Part shown: one piece after another, positions 25,464 to 33,736 of the stretch
Layout: the number at the start of each line of letters is the position of its first letter
Numbering within the stretch: the stretch's first letter is position 1
Assembly (NCBI RefSeq): GCF_003369835.1
Contig: NZ_QPMJ01000002.1
Coordinates: 372,001-436,000, forward strand
Direction: 5' to 3'
Origin: Halorussus rarus
Lineage (GTDB): Archaea; Halobacteriota; Halobacteria; Halobacteriales; Haladaptataceae
Length of the DNA stretch: 64,000 bases
Notes under the pieces: generated by a model
The model's database searches: none
Seen by the model: the letters and a program-made list of their open reading frames with translations, nothing else
Told to the model about the DNA's origin: nothing
Position numbers and translations under genes: made by a program

Positions 25464-26141
25464 TCAACTGATCTGGATGTGCTCGCGGGCGCAGTCGGCG
25501 AAGTAGAGGTGGTCGCGCTTCTCGTACCCCTCCGGTCTCGGGTCGTTGCGCTCGCTACAGAGGTTGACCCCGCCGCCGCCGTGGCCCATCGGCGTCCGGT
25601 TCCACGACCGGGTCGCCTCGTCGACCCACGTCCGGCCCCAGCTGCGCTCGTGGCCGCCGGCGTGGAGGTTGTGGCCGAGCTCGTGGAGCGCGCCGTAGAC
25701 GCAGTGGCGCGGGTCGTCGGGTCGCACCCACTCGGCCATGTCCGCGTCCTCCGTGAGCGTCCCGCCGGGCGCGATGCCGGCTCGCTTGCCCAGCTTCGAG
25801 ATGCCGCCGCCCTTCCGGTCGGTGAGAAGGAGGTTCGAGTCCTTCCGGACGTGCGGGGTGCGCTCGTCCGCGAGGCGCTCGGCCCACTGGTTCAGCTGGG
25901 TGCGCTTGTTCTCCCTGCCGGGGCGCGACGGCGCGACGTCCTGGACCGGCGGCAGGTCCCAGACCACCCGGTAGGAGACGCCGAGCCGCTCGAACGCTCG
26001 CTCGACGTACGCCGCGACCTGCGCCTCGGGATGGCCCTTCGCGCGCTTCGAGAGGTCGCCGGTCTGGCGGACGGATACCTCGACGGTCGGCCGGTCGGTC
26101 TCGACCGGTTTCGGTACGTTCGATAGCTCTTTGACTCGCAC
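25464..26141 (-). CDS. zinc metalloprotease-like protein (HELGH)
   Basis: A 225-residue zincin-type protein. The motif HELGHNLHAGGHERSWG (about residues 155-170) provides two zinc His, the Glu base and a third His seven residues on. This is close to, but spaced differently from, the metzincin HExxHxxGxxH motif. Before it lies a domain of about 120 residues with VSYRVVWDLPPVQDV and KDSNLLLTDRKGGG. No signal peptide is visible, so it is probably cytoplasmic. I chose the GTG at 26141; longer frames lack support. It is divergent from the DUF1989 gene. Confidence 0.78.
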   Translation of the reverse strand: MRVKELSNVPKPVETDRPTVEVSVRQTGDLSKRAKGHPEAQVAAYVERAFERLGVSYRVVWDLPPVQDVAPSRPGRENKRTQLNQWAERLADERTPHVRKDSNLLLTDRKGGGISKLGKRAGIAPGGTLTEDADMAEWVRPDDPRHCVYGALHELGHNLHAGGHERSWGRTWVDEATRSWNRTPMGHGGGGVNLCSERNDPRPEGYEKRDHLYFADCAREHIQIS

Positions 26142-26232
26142 AGGAGGATTGCGCGACTCGCAGGCAAAGGTACTCCGGCCGGTCGCCGCGAGTGCCGGGT
26201 CGCTTTTCCGTCCGTCGGCCTTCAGACGACCC

Positions 26233-26868
26233 GTGGAGACCCATCGCATCCCGGCCAAGAGCGCCGGTGCGTTCGCCGTCGACGCCGGCGCGTCGTTCTC
26301 GGTCGTGACGCCCGAACCGCGACAGGTCGCCGACCTCGTGGCGTTCGTCCGGGACGACCCCGCCGAGGCGTTCGCCCAGTCGTACACCCGCGACCTCAAC
26401 GGTCGCCTCCGGATCTCGACCGGCGACGCCCTCTACACCACCGCGGGCCGCGAACTCCTGACCATCACCGACGACGATTGCGGCGTCCACGACATCATGT
26501 TCGGCCCCTGCACCGGGTGGATGCTCACGGACCGGCCGACCGAGGAGGGCCACCAGAACGAGCCCGGCGGCTGCCGGGAGAACCTCGGTCTCGCGCTCGA
26601 CGCCTACGGACTGGACGTTGCCGTCCCGGACACCATGAACGTCTTCCAGCGCTCGACGGTCACCGACCAGGTGTACTTCGACGCCCGCGAGAGCCCCGCG
26701 GCGGCCGGCGACGCGGTGGCGTTCCGGGCCGAGCGGGACGCGGTGGCGGCGGTGGCGGCCTGCTCGGCCGCGGGCGTCGCCAGCGGGACGACGCTCACCC
26801 CCATCGACGTGGTCGTGCCGGACGGGACCGAGGTCGACCTCGCCTCCGTCCAGGACGACCGGCCGTGA
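26233..26868 (+). CDS. DUF1989 / urea carboxylase-associated protein
   Basis: A 211-residue protein of the DUF1989 family, which accompanies urea carboxylase and related amide metabolism in bacteria. Signature parts are GRLRISTGDALYTTAGRELLTITDDDCGVHDIMFGPCTGWML, with Cys/His residues (DDCGVHD, FGPC) that could bind metal, and GCRENL and VPDTMNVFQRS further on. The start chosen is the GTG at 26233. No urea carboxylase or allophanate hydrolase gene is adjacent, so its substrate is open. Confidence 0.88.
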   Translation: METHRIPAKSAGAFAVDAGASFSVVTPEPRQVADLVAFVRDDPAEAFAQSYTRDLNGRLRISTGDALYTTAGRELLTITDDDCGVHDIMFGPCTGWMLTDRPTEEGHQNEPGGCRENLGLALDAYGLDVAVPDTMNVFQRSTVTDQVYFDARESPAAAGDAVAFRAERDAVAAVAACSAAGVASGTTLTPIDVVVPDGTEVDLASVQDDRP

Positions 26869-27003
26869 GTTTCCCCGCTTTCTTCGCCGGCGCGGCTCGC
26901 CGGCCACGTGCGCCGAGTCCGATGGCGTCCCACGTCCGTCCGCGTGGCACCGTCCCGCACGCGGGCCGCCGCGCTTAACCGCGGGAAGTCCAAGAGAGCC
27001 ACA

Positions 27004-27747
27004 ATGAACGGACCTGCCACTCGAACGGGGGTCGAGTCCGCTATCGGCAGCGGTGGTCTCGCGGCGTGGAAGGCCGAGCGCTACCGGGCGTTCCACCGGA
27101 CGATGACGGACGAGGAGGCGCCGTTTCCGTGCTACTTCGCCGTCGACGCCCATAGCGACGGCGACCTGCGGTATCTCTTCGCGCCCTCCCCGACCACGAG
27201 TGCGGGCGAGACGGTCGTCGCCGACGGCCTCGCGGAGTACCTCGACGGCGCCCGCGACATCGCCGACATCACTGCGCTCGCTGTCTTCTTCGAGCCCTCC
27301 GAGAACGACCTCTCGGTCGCGGAGTACCGCGACCGGGTCTGGACCCTGCTCGCGTCCCTCCGCCGGAACGACCCCGAGCCGTGGCCCGACGACGTCCCCG
27401 CGGACCCGGCGGACCCCGACTGGGAGTTCTGCTACGCGGGCGAGCCGATGTTCGTGGTCGCCCGGGCGCCGGCCTACGACCGGCGGCACAGTCGGCACGC
27501 GCCCCACGGCCTCGAACTCACCGTCCAGCCCAGGTGGGTGTTCGACGGCCTCGGCGGTGACACCGAGGCCGGGCAGCGTGCGAGGGAGGTCATTCGAGAG
27601 CGACTCGCCGAGTTCGACGACGTTGGGCGCCATCCGGCCATCGGCGACTACGGCGACCCCGACGCCCGCGAGTGGGAGCAGTACGTGCTCTCGGACGACA
27701 ACGACGACCGGTTCGAGGAGTTCCCGGTCGACGACTGGGCGGCCTGA
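27004..27747 (+). CDS. YqcI/YcgG family protein
   Basis: A 247-residue protein of the YqcI/YcgG family, whose biochemical role is unknown. Recognisable parts are FPCYFAVDAHSDGDLRYLF near the start, ITALAVFFEP, DWEFCYAGEPMFVVARAPAYDRRHSRHAP in the centre (conserved Arg/His) and LELTVQPRWVFDGL. The ATG at 27004 follows a short leader. It is single, between the DUF1989 gene and the convergent purF gene. Confidence 0.88.
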   Translation: MNGPATRTGVESAIGSGGLAAWKAERYRAFHRTMTDEEAPFPCYFAVDAHSDGDLRYLFAPSPTTSAGETVVADGLAEYLDGARDIADITALAVFFEPSENDLSVAEYRDRVWTLLASLRRNDPEPWPDDVPADPADPDWEFCYAGEPMFVVARAPAYDRRHSRHAPHGLELTVQPRWVFDGLGGDTEAGQRAREVIRERLAEFDDVGRHPAIGDYGDPDAREWEQYVLSDDNDDRFEEFPVDDWAA

Positions 27748-27815
27748 GAGGGGCGGTCGGCGGCCCGACCCCCGTCCGGCGTTGGCCGCCGGACGAACGG
27801 ACCGGGCGGGCCGCG

Positions 27816-29342
27816 CTAGTCGTCGCCGCTCGCGGACTCGCCGACGTCGGGTCGGGGGTTGTCGGCGTGGGTCGGGGCCATCTCCTCGCCCTCGATGTCG
27901 TAGGGGTACTCGCCGGTGACGCAGCCCATGCAGAGGTCGTCCCGGTCCTCGCCCAGCGCCTCGGCGACCGCGTCGGGCGAGAGGTAGCCCAGGCTGTCGG
28001 CCTCGATCTCCTCGCAGATCTCCTCGACCGACCGGTCGGCCGCGATGAGCTCCTCGCGGGTCGCCATGTTGATGCCCATGTAGCAGGGCGCGGCGATGGG
28101 CGGCGCGCCGATGCGCATGTGGACCTCGGCCGCGCCGCAATCCTTGAGCAGGGCAACGAGCTGCGTGGAGGTGGTCCCGCGGACGATGCTGTCGTCGACG
28201 AGCGTGACGGTCTTGCCCTCGACCGTCGACTTGATAGGGTTGAGCTTCAGCCGGACCGCGCGCTCGCGCTCGTCCTGGGTCGGCATGATGAAGGTGCGGC
28301 CGACGTAGCGGTTCTTCATCAGCCCCTCGGCGAACTCGACGTTCGCGCCGTCTTCCTGGGAAGCCTCGGCGTACCCGGAGGCGAACGCCCGGCCCGAGTC
28401 GGGCACCGGCATTACGACATCGGTGTCGATGCCGCTCTCCGCCCAGAGCTTGCGGCCGAGCTCCCGTCGGACCTCGTAGACGAGGTTGTCGTCGATGACG
28501 CTGTCGGGCCGGGCGAAGTAGACGTGCTCGAAGAAGCAGTGGGCGGTGTGCTCGCGCTCGAACAGCTGGTAGGAGTCGAACCCCTCGCCGTCGGGGCTGA
28601 GGACGACGAGCTCGCCGGGCCGGACGTCCCGGACGAGTTCGCCGTCGAGGGTGTCGATGGCCGCCGACTCGCTGGCAACGACGTAGCCGTCGTCGAGCTT
28701 TCCGATGCAGAGCGGGCGGTTGCCCTCGGGGTCCCGGACGCCGAGGACGGTGTCGTCGTGCATGATGGTCAGCGAGTACGAGCCGTGGATGCGGCCCATC
28801 GTGCGCTTGACCGCCCGGACCAGGTCGGCCTCGAGCAGATTGCGCGCCAGGTCGTGGGCGATGACCTCGGTGTCGCCGTCGGAGGTGAACGCGTGGCCCT
28901 GCGCGGCGAGCTCGTCGCGGACCTCGTCGGCGTTGACCAGGTTGCCGTTGTGGCTCAGGCCGAGCGCGCCGCTCCGGAACGAGACGGTGAACGGCTGGGC
29001 GCAGGACTTGTCGACGCTCCCCGCAGTGGGGTAGCGGACGTGGCCGATGCCCGCGCTCCCCCGCAGGCTCTCGATGTCCTCCGGGCCGAAGGCGTCGCCG
29101 ACGAGTCCCATCTCGACGTGGTCGTGCTGCTGGAACCCGTCGTGGGTGACGATGCCCGCCGACTCCTGGCCCCGGTGCTGGAGCGCGTAGAGCGAGTAGT
29201 AGAGCGGCCGCGCGGCGTCGCGCTCCTCGAGCGAGACCCCGACGACGCCGCACTTCTCGGTGGGTCCGGAGAGTGCGGCGGGGGCGTGTGCATCGGCGTT
29301 CTCGGTCGGACTACTGGGGACCGTGTCCCGGCCGTCTGGCAT
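27816..29342 (-). CDS. purF: amidophosphoribosyltransferase PurF
   Basis: First committed step of purine synthesis: PRPP plus glutamine to phosphoribosylamine. It has 508 residues. The Ntn nucleophile Cys is in EKCGVVGV (about residue 31), so a propeptide is removed. The glutaminase domain has LQHRGQESAG, GIGHVRYPTAG and LSHNGNLVN. The PRPP loop is VTLVDDSIVRGTTS. Cys in AHCFFEHVYF, APCYMGI and LCMGC match the four ligands of the oxygen-sensitive 4Fe-4S cluster of the Bacillus-type enzyme. The start is the ATG at 29342; longer frames are not conserved. Confidence 0.97.
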   Translation of the reverse strand: MPDGRDTVPSSPTENADAHAPAALSGPTEKCGVVGVSLEERDAARPLYYSLYALQHRGQESAGIVTHDGFQQHDHVEMGLVGDAFGPEDIESLRGSAGIGHVRYPTAGSVDKSCAQPFTVSFRSGALGLSHNGNLVNADEVRDELAAQGHAFTSDGDTEVIAHDLARNLLEADLVRAVKRTMGRIHGSYSLTIMHDDTVLGVRDPEGNRPLCIGKLDDGYVVASESAAIDTLDGELVRDVRPGELVVLSPDGEGFDSYQLFEREHTAHCFFEHVYFARPDSVIDDNLVYEVRRELGRKLWAESGIDTDVVMPVPDSGRAFASGYAEASQEDGANVEFAEGLMKNRYVGRTFIMPTQDERERAVRLKLNPIKSTVEGKTVTLVDDSIVRGTTSTQLVALLKDCGAAEVHMRIGAPPIAAPCYMGINMATREELIAADRSVEEICEEIEADSLGYLSPDAVAEALGEDRDDLCMGCVTGEYPYDIEGEEMAPTHADNPRPDVGESASGDD

Positions 29343-29632
29343 GGTCGGAGCTACCGCGCCGGCGCAGTAAAAACCCTCGCTATCGTGCCGAAATATCCGC
29401 CGGGCGGCGCCGAAGTATTCACGTTCGCGGATATATCGTCGTGGCAGGTCCTGCCTCGGCCCTCCGGTCGGAGCGACCACGGCTACGCCGCAGCAGCATC
29501 GGAACCGCGCCGCAGAGACAGCGGAGCGGGCCCGGAAGTACGAGAACCGAGCCGTAAGCGCACCCTAACCGCGACTGCGGGACCGTCGGGACCGATACGT
29601 TAATCCGCACTCGGTCGCTGGACACAGATAGC

Positions 29633-30184
29633 ATGCGGATACGCGAGTGGCAGGACATCGTCGAGGACGTGGTCGAGAAGGACGTCGACCCCGACGGCTG
29701 GCGCGCGGTCGGCGGCAAGCGCGCCGGCGGCGTCGGCGAGGACCTCTACCTCGGCCACCCGCGCGGGGGCGTCTACCTCCTCAAGACCTACGCCAAGAAC
29801 CCCTACGAGGTCCGCGGGGTCGGCAGTCGGGTGGCGCGCAGTCTCGACGACGAGATCGGCTCGTTCCTCCCCGAGGAGGAGTCGGGCGGTCGGTTCGCGG
29901 TCCAGAGCCCGCCCGAGGACGAGGACGACGCCGAGGAGAAGGCCCGCCACCTCCAGGAGGTCGTCAAGGCCCACGCCGACGCGCCGACGACGCCCGACGA
30001 CTTCTTCGACGACGTGATGGACGCGCTGGAAAGCCCGGCGTTCGGCCCGATGGACTTCGATCGGTACGGCCGCCCGGACCCCGCAGAGGAGCTCTCCGAC
30101 CGGTTCGAGGAGGCAGAGGACCTGCTGAACGAGGAACTGGACGACCTCGTTGACGAGGACGACGTGGGTCGCGGCTTCCAGTGA
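29633..30184 (+). CDS. uncharacterised conserved acidic protein
   Basis: A 183-residue acidic protein. The first ~70 residues form a defined domain (MRIREWQDIVEDVVEKDVDPDGWRAVGG, LYLGHPRGGVYLLKTYAKNPYEVRGVGSRVAR). A variable acidic middle and a C-terminal helical segment (LSDRFEEAEDLLNEELDDLV) follow. It starts 290 bases from the divergent purF gene. I know of no function; codon use and the clear ATG support it as real. Confidence 0.72.
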   Translation: MRIREWQDIVEDVVEKDVDPDGWRAVGGKRAGGVGEDLYLGHPRGGVYLLKTYAKNPYEVRGVGSRVARSLDDEIGSFLPEEESGGRFAVQSPPEDEDDAEEKARHLQEVVKAHADAPTTPDDFFDDVMDALESPAFGPMDFDRYGRPDPAEELSDRFEEAEDLLNEELDDLVDEDDVGRGFQ

Positions 30185-30227
30185 GCGGCGGGCGGTGACT
30201 TTCGGGCGGTGAGTTCTCGGCGGTCGT

Positions 30228-31019
30228 TCAGTCCAGGTAGGTCGTCGTCCCCTGACGGCGGTAGTCGAGCCACGTCACGCCGTCCAGGTCCTGCATCGCC
30301 TCGACGGCCGCGGGCGTCGCCCGGACGTCGACCCGGAGCCAGCCGGTCCGCTCGACCGTCACGCCCTGGATATCGCGAAGTCGGGCGGCGACCTCGGCGG
30401 TCCGGTTGTCGGCCCGGCGCTCGTACTCGTCCTGTAGCGCCTGCTTGTACTCGGTGTCGGTCAGATTCTCCCGATCGACGGCCTGCTTGACGGCGGTGCG
30501 ATTGATGTCGGCGACCGAGACCGCAACCGGGATCTCCTCGCCCTGGTCGGCCGACTGCAACTGGTCGAAGAGTTCGCGGCTAACGTTGCCGTACTTTCGC
30601 TCGTAGGCTCGTTCGGCCCGCGCTTCGACCGCCTCGCGGTCGACCACGGTGCCGTTCTCGGCGACGAACACCCCGAGCGTCCGGCCCGACTCGCGGTCCC
30701 GGACCTTCGCCGAGTAGTAGCACTCGCCGAGCAGCGGGTAGTCCACGAAGGCGTCGTTGACGACGGAGACGTTCGCGGCGTCGGACCCGGTCTCGCCGGC
30801 GACGCGGTCGGTCGCAATCGCCCGATACCGGTCGGTACTGTCGGGACAGTCGACGGTTGCAGTCGCGGGCGATCCGCCGCTGTCTGTGGTGGGTCCGGCG
30901 AGGGTCGTCGCAGTCTCGGAGGTCGAGTGGCTCGTCGGGCCGCCGGAGGCTCCGAGGCACCCCGCCGAGACGACGAGGACGACCAAGAGGCCGGCGAGCG
31001 CGGCGTTCGGGCGGGTCAC
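30228..31019 (-). CDS. secreted lipoprotein with propeptide-like domain
   Basis: A 263-residue predicted lipoprotein. The signal sequence LAGLLVVLVVSAGC puts the lipid-carrying Cys near residue 21, followed by a Ser/Thr-rich linker. The C-terminal ~90 residues (EIPVAVSVADINRTAVKQAV, VAARLRDIQGVTVERTGWLRVDVRATPAAVEAMQDLDGVTWLDY) resemble the inhibitor/propeptide domain that precedes subtilisin-type proteases, without a protease. It might be a stand-alone protease inhibitor. The start codon is GTG at 31019. Confidence 0.75.
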   Translation of the reverse strand: MTRPNAALAGLLVVLVVSAGCLGASGGPTSHSTSETATTLAGPTTDSGGSPATATVDCPDSTDRYRAIATDRVAGETGSDAANVSVVNDAFVDYPLLGECYYSAKVRDRESGRTLGVFVAENGTVVDREAVEARAERAYERKYGNVSRELFDQLQSADQGEEIPVAVSVADINRTAVKQAVDRENLTDTEYKQALQDEYERRADNRTAEVAARLRDIQGVTVERTGWLRVDVRATPAAVEAMQDLDGVTWLDYRRQGTTTYLD

Positions 31020-31083
31020 GATTCGAGTGAGGGAGTTCGGCGATAAATGCTTTCAGGAGAATGAGACGCGCGTTTCATCCTTC

Positions 31084-31132
31084 GTAGCGCATTCCGTGTC
31101 TCGACTTTCGAAGTGCGTTCCGTGTCTCGATT
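31084..31132. repeat. two 23-bp direct repeats
   Basis: Two direct repeats with a 26-base period begin at 31084 and 31110. Both contain TTCCGTGTCTCGA. They lie between the divergent lipoprotein and SnoaL-like genes, so they could be operators for either. Confidence 0.6.
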
Positions 31133-31191
31133 CTGCGGCCGCCCGGTCACGGACGAGTAGGCTTAAGCGAATCCGCCGACACCGATTTCCC

Positions 31192-31590
31192 ATGAACCCG
31201 ACCGAAACCGTCGAGGAGTACTACGACGCGCTCCGGCGGGGCGACCCGCTCGCGCCGTTCTTCGCGGAGCGCGGGGACGTCGTGAAGTTCGGCGTTCGCG
31301 AACGCCTCGCGGGCGGCGAGACCGTCGCCGAGGGGCTCCGCGAGCAGACGCGGGCCACCGAGGACTGGCGCGTCGAGAGCCGGGACCTGCGGGTCACCGC
31401 CCGCGAGTCGGTCGCGTGGTTCACCGACGACGTCGGGCTGGCGTGGACCGACGCGGGCGGCGACCGACTGTCGTTCGACACGCGCTGGAGCGGCGTCCTG
31501 GAGCGTTCGGCGAGCGGTGACGTGGAAGGCCCGGAGAGCAGCGACTGGCGCTTCGTCCAGATGCACGTCAGTGCGCCCCGCGACTGGTGA
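31192..31590 (+). CDS. SnoaL-like (NTF2-fold) protein
   Basis: A 132-residue NTF2-like fold protein of the SnoaL/DUF4440 type. TVEEYYDALRRGDPLAPFFA is the opening helix. FGVRERLAGGETVAEGLREQTRATEDWRVESRDLRV and AWFTDDVGLAWT, LSFDTRWSGVLER and WRFVQMHVSAP are the curved-sheet strands. No catalytic residues can be assigned. Its stop overlaps or abuts the next small membrane-protein gene. Confidence 0.85.
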   Translation: MNPTETVEEYYDALRRGDPLAPFFAERGDVVKFGVRERLAGGETVAEGLREQTRATEDWRVESRDLRVTARESVAWFTDDVGLAWTDAGGDRLSFDTRWSGVLERSASGDVEGPESSDWRFVQMHVSAPRDW

Positions 31591-31592
31591 CG

Positions 31593-31790
31593 ATGGTCGG
31601 GCCACCGTCTCGCGAGGAGAAGCGCGACGCGATGAACCGGCTCAAGGCCGGCATCGTCCTGCTGGTCGGGGCGTCGGCCGGTCTCATCACGCTGTCCGGC
31701 GGCGGGTCGCTGCTCCAGATCGGACTGGCGGTGGTGGCGGGGCTCGTGGTCGGGGCGGTCCTGCTCGCCTACCTGGTCCGCATCGCGTGA
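31593..31790 (+). CDS. small two-helix membrane protein
   Basis: A 65-residue protein with a charged N-terminus (VGPPSREEKRDAMNRLKAG) and two hydrophobic helices (IVLLVGASAGLITLS and IGLAVVAGLVVGAVLLAYLV). A GTG at 31587, overlapping the preceding stop, is an alternative start. It is co-directional and probably co-transcribed with the SnoaL-like gene. Function is unknown. Confidence 0.65.
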   Translation: MVGPPSREEKRDAMNRLKAGIVLLVGASAGLITLSGGGSLLQIGLAVVAGLVVGAVLLAYLVRIA

Positions 31791-31871
31791 GGCTGCGCGC
31801 AGAACCACGAGAAGGGTCGTTTCCAGACGGGACGACCGATTTCGAGTCGACTGATTGCTGGCCGACCGATT

Positions 31872-32825
31872 TCAGGGACTCACGCGCGCCAGCCACCGCT
31901 GGGGGTCGTCGAGTTCGGCGTCTGTCGGCAGGTTCTCCGGGCGGTCCCACACCGCACTCGCGCCCTCGATGCCGCGGTCGACGGCCACCGCGTCGAAGAA
32001 CGCCTTGCCGCGCTCGTACTGCCGGCGCTTCAGCCCGAGCCCCAGCAGGCGGCGGACGAGTCGGGACAGGGGGTCGCCGCCGCGACGGCGGGCCTCCATC
32101 TTCTCGCGGAGGTCGGCGTACTCGTCGTCGAACGCGCCGTCCATCAGGAGTTCGGCGTACCCCTCGACCGCGGTCATCGCGGCGTCGAGTTCGCGGAACG
32201 CCTCGCGGTCGAGTCGGCCGTTCGCCAGCGCGTCGATGCCCGACTCCATCCGCTCTTCGAGGTGGTCCGAGAGCCACGGGGCCGCGCCGAACTCCGCGGC
32301 GTGGGTGACCTCGTGGAACGCGATCCAGCGCCGGAAGCGGTCGTAGTCCACGTCGAGTTCGCCGGCGATGCGGTCGATGTTCGGCCGGACGAAGTAAAGG
32401 GCGTGCTCGTCGGCCTCGGCGAGCAGGAGCGGATCGTACTGCCCGAGGACGTTCTTGGCGAGCACCGAGAGCATCACCGACATCGTCCCGGTGTTGATGG
32501 TCCGGGCGACGCCCGGCATGACCGCGGGCCCGTGCTCCTCGACGGGCTTCATCACCCGCCGGAAGGTGTCGATGTTGGCGTCGATCCAGTGGTGGCGGTT
32601 CTGCACCTCGACGGTTCCGGGGACGTCGAAGTCGGCCCCCGACACCTCGCGGACTCGGCTCCGGGCGTCGCGGACGTCGGCCGCGTACCCCTCGCGCTCG
32701 GCCGCGGAGAGGTCGAGCGACCCGGGCGGCGTGGCGGCCTTCGCCGCCTCGCCGACCGCGTCCCAGTCGATGGGTCCGTCGCCCGAGGCGTCGGCGATGG
32801 CCCGGACGCTGCGATAGAGAGTCAC
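31872..32825 (-). CDS. zincin-like metalloprotease, DUF2342 family
   Basis: A 317-residue protein of the DUF2342/zincin_2 family, often labelled coenzyme F420 biosynthesis-associated. The zinc motif is in RWIAFHEVTHAAEFGAAPWL (HEVTH, about residue 165). NRHHWIDANIDTF and VLGQYDPLLL earlier, and the Glu-containing helix TAVEGYAELLMDG later, complete the family pattern. No signal peptide is seen. Its 5' end faces the replication-origin-like region. Confidence 0.9.
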   Translation of the reverse strand: MTLYRSVRAIADASGDGPIDWDAVGEAAKAATPPGSLDLSAAEREGYAADVRDARSRVREVSGADFDVPGTVEVQNRHHWIDANIDTFRRVMKPVEEHGPAVMPGVARTINTGTMSVMLSVLAKNVLGQYDPLLLAEADEHALYFVRPNIDRIAGELDVDYDRFRRWIAFHEVTHAAEFGAAPWLSDHLEERMESGIDALANGRLDREAFRELDAAMTAVEGYAELLMDGAFDDEYADLREKMEARRRGGDPLSRLVRRLLGLGLKRRQYERGKAFFDAVAVDRGIEGASAVWDRPENLPTDAELDDPQRWLARVSP

Positions 32826-33736
32826 GGTTTCAGTTGGAGGCGAGTCGTCAAAATCTTTCTGCCGGCGCTCGGCGGGGCTGACCGCCGTTCCGGGGTCGTG
32901 GCCGCCGAGTAGAGTTTCGACAGTGTGGTCGAGTTATAGACGCGCTCGAATGGCGGAAACGCGGAGACGCGGAGCGGAAACGCGGAGACGGGGGCACGCC
33001 GCCGAAATCGGACCGAGGTGGCCCACACCACCGTCGCGTTTGTAAGCGGGGCGGTGAAGGGACGGTGGGTCGACGGTGTCGTCGGGCCCTGACACCACGG
33101 TCGCGGATGTATTCGGAAACCGTCCTCCGAGAGAGTATTTGAGATTGGAGGATTGTGTTTTAGTCCATCTAAACAGTATTTACGCCACATCTACATACGC
33201 GAGGGTGGTGTGTGTTCTACGTCTAGATACGTTCGTCGTTACAGACGCGACGGTGGTGTGTCAGTGTTCCACGTACATCGCTCTCGTCGGCTGATCGCCG
33301 CAGTCAAGGCCTCGTAGTTGCCTGCAGTGTCGTCGAAACTCGCTGACGCTCTCCGGAGGAACTCAGCAGTCACGTCGAGTCCCGGACCCACCCCTCCCGT
33401 CCCCCGGCTTACATCCGCGATGGGGGTGTCTGGGGTAATCGCCGACGATTCTCCGAACGAAAGTAGCGTTGCCCGTACCGACCGAGACGTCCGCGAACTC
33501 CGTACGAGAAGTCCAGAGACGCGAGATCCCGACCAGCCTACAGGCGGAACATCACGACCAGCCCGGAGACGAGACATCCTGGCCAGTCTGCGGGCAGAAC
33601 ATCCGCGAGGGTACTCGAAACTGCCGGTTCGTTCGAACAGGTTCCAAACCCGGTTCTCCCGACGCTGGCCGGCGAGATACATCCGCGACGATACCCCCTC
33701 CATTTATGTGTTGAAGTGCGAACCCACTGCCAGCAG
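32826..33736. other. putative replication origin (oriC) upstream of orc1/cdc6
   Basis: This 0.9-kb region holds no credible gene and lies immediately upstream of orc1/cdc6. It contains at least seven related boxes (core ACATCCGCGACGGTGGTGT). Two are on the minus strand to the left and five on the plus strand to the right of an AT-rich stretch at about 33134-33188, a candidate unwinding element. A G-rich pair of direct repeats (GCGGAAACGCGGAGACG, at 32953 and 32974) lies further left. Inverted ORB-type boxes around an AT-rich core next to an Orc1/Cdc6 gene are the standard archaeal origin layout. Confidence 0.82.
33022..33699. repeat. ORB-like origin repeats (seven copies)
   Basis: The boxes, with orientation, are at 33022-33047 (-), 33091-33116 (-), 33191-33216 (+), 33239-33264 (+), 33409-33434 (+), 33599-33616 (+, partial) and 33679-33699 (+, partial). 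The shared core is ACATMCGCGA followed by CGGTGGTGT in the four best copies. The two copies nearest the gene keep only the left half. They are irregularly spaced, unlike CRISPR repeats. They are presumed Orc1/Cdc6 binding sites that also allow autoregulation of the gene. Confidence 0.8.

Noticed and set aside
25555-29253. A 1232-codon open frame on the minus strand
   Set aside because: It runs across several genes in a different frame (purF, YqcI/YcgG, DUF1989). Its translation is Arg/Pro/Gly rich and matches no family. It is a by-product of high third-position GC.
33022-33699. A CRISPR array
   Set aside because: The repeats are irregularly spaced, occur in both orientations and vary; there are no spacers of uniform length and no cas genes. 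The Cas4-like domain nearby is part of a Dna2-type helicase.
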